Shown piece by piece: positions 13,942-14,234 of a stretch of DNA of 14,234 nucleotides; within the stretch, counting starts at the first letter, position 1; each line of letters begins with the position of its first letter. Below the pieces are notes generated by a model. That model had not been told where the DNA came from, searched no databases, and saw only the letters and a program-made list of their open reading frames with translations. Source of the DNA: Rhodococcus sp. IITR03 (GTDB lineage: Bacteria; Actinomycetota; Actinomycetes; Mycobacteriales; Mycobacteriaceae); NCBI GenBank assembly GCA_001017865.1, contig LATQ01000344.1:1-14234 (forward strand), in the 5' to 3' direction. A program made the position numbers and the translations under genes.

Positions 13942-14234
13942 GTGCGGATCGTCGAGGATGCTGTCGCCCTGGCCCGCCGGTGGGTGGAGGAATCGTCGGA
14001 GGTCGCACCCGACCGTGCGGCCCGCCGGCTCGCCGACGTCCTGAAGGACCCCCACGGACTCGAGTTCACGGTGCGCTTCGTCGACGAGGTCATCCGCCCC
14101 GAGGATCCGGCGACCGCAGCGCACGCCCTGGCCGAATTGTCCCGGAACATACCGGATTTCCTTCCCGTCCATCTCCGCGCGGCCGTGCGGGCGGGCGGCA
14201 CGATCGGTCCCCGATTCCCCCACCTCGTCGTCCC
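13942..14234 (+). CDS. putA: Proline dehydrogenase / P5C dehydrogenase (PutA), 5' part only
   Basis: The enzyme oxidises proline to glutamate through FAD-dependent proline dehydrogenase and NAD-dependent aldehyde dehydrogenase activities. GTG 13942 has GGAGG eight bases upstream. The visible 97 codons, with no stop to the window end, contain VALARRWVEESSEVAPD, ADVLKDPHGLEFTVRFVDEV, RPEDPATAAHALAELSRNIP and FLPVHLRAAVRAGG. 'GLxFTVxFVDxVxRPED...ELSRxxPxFLP' is the N-terminal signature of the actinobacterial PutA-type enzyme. No DNA-binding N-terminal domain is present, unlike the enterobacterial trifunctional form. The fused aldehyde dehydrogenase half lies off the right edge and is expected, not seen. 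Confidence 0.9.
   Translation, partial: MRIVEDAVALARRWVEESSEVAPDRAARRLADVLKDPHGLEFTVRFVDEVIRPEDPATAAHALAELSRNIPDFLPVHLRAAVRAGGTIGPRFPHLVV

Noticed and set aside
1..14234. CRISPR array, insertion sequence or defence-system genes
   Set aside because: I saw no regularly spaced repeats, no transposase and no nuclease, helicase or toxin-antitoxin pair; the only repeats are the three intergenic palindromes.

Overview
The window is high-GC actinobacterial DNA, most likely from Rhodococcus or a close relative in the Nocardiaceae. The evidence is gene content (DUF2630, DUF5709 and DUF1206 proteins, actinobacterial putA, ahpC-ahpF) and strong C/G preference at third codon positions. The genus is an inference; no rRNA or other marker gene is present.

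Positions 1-5550 are the right-hand part of an integrated phage-like element. Its boundary is attR: the 3' half of a tRNA-Gly(CCC), from anticodon loop to discriminator, at 5551-5592. The 5' half is missing, so the intact tRNA should lie beyond the left edge. All recognisable element genes read leftward. From attR inward they are a major capsid protein (5163-4017), two small genes (4017-3797, 3795-3388) closed by a hairpin terminator, a gene-poor stretch with further hairpins (2713-3387), a compact cassette of small genes led by a helix-turn-helix protein (2712-1163), a strong terminator (1098-1133) and a prim-pol replication protein (1008 to the left edge). No portal, terminase, prohead protease or tail gene is visible. 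A prim-pol replicon plus a lone capsid gene beside att suggests a phage satellite of the general phiRv1/phiRv2 type, but the left part and the integrase are out of view.

Positions 5593-14234 are host chromosome: the tRNA terminator, a 44-aa basic protein, gluconokinase gntK, an exported protein, the peroxide-detoxification pair ahpC-ahpF (reading leftward from a promoter that overlaps an OxyR-like palindrome), a divergent alpha/beta hydrolase, DUF2630 and DUF5709 proteins, a VOC/glyoxalase-fold protein behind a double MarR-like operator, a small exported protein, a DUF1206 membrane protein and the start of putA.

Two patterns cut across the genes. First, nine genes, in both the element and the host, each become one sensible protein if one to three bases are restored, about 15 one-base losses in all and no gains. 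This looks like sequencing or assembly error, not real pseudogenes, so those CDS are given at full reconstructed extent. Second, three intergenic spacers carry 48-49-bp hairpin elements with shared GGGGAG...CTCCCC ends, a probable interspersed palindromic repeat family.
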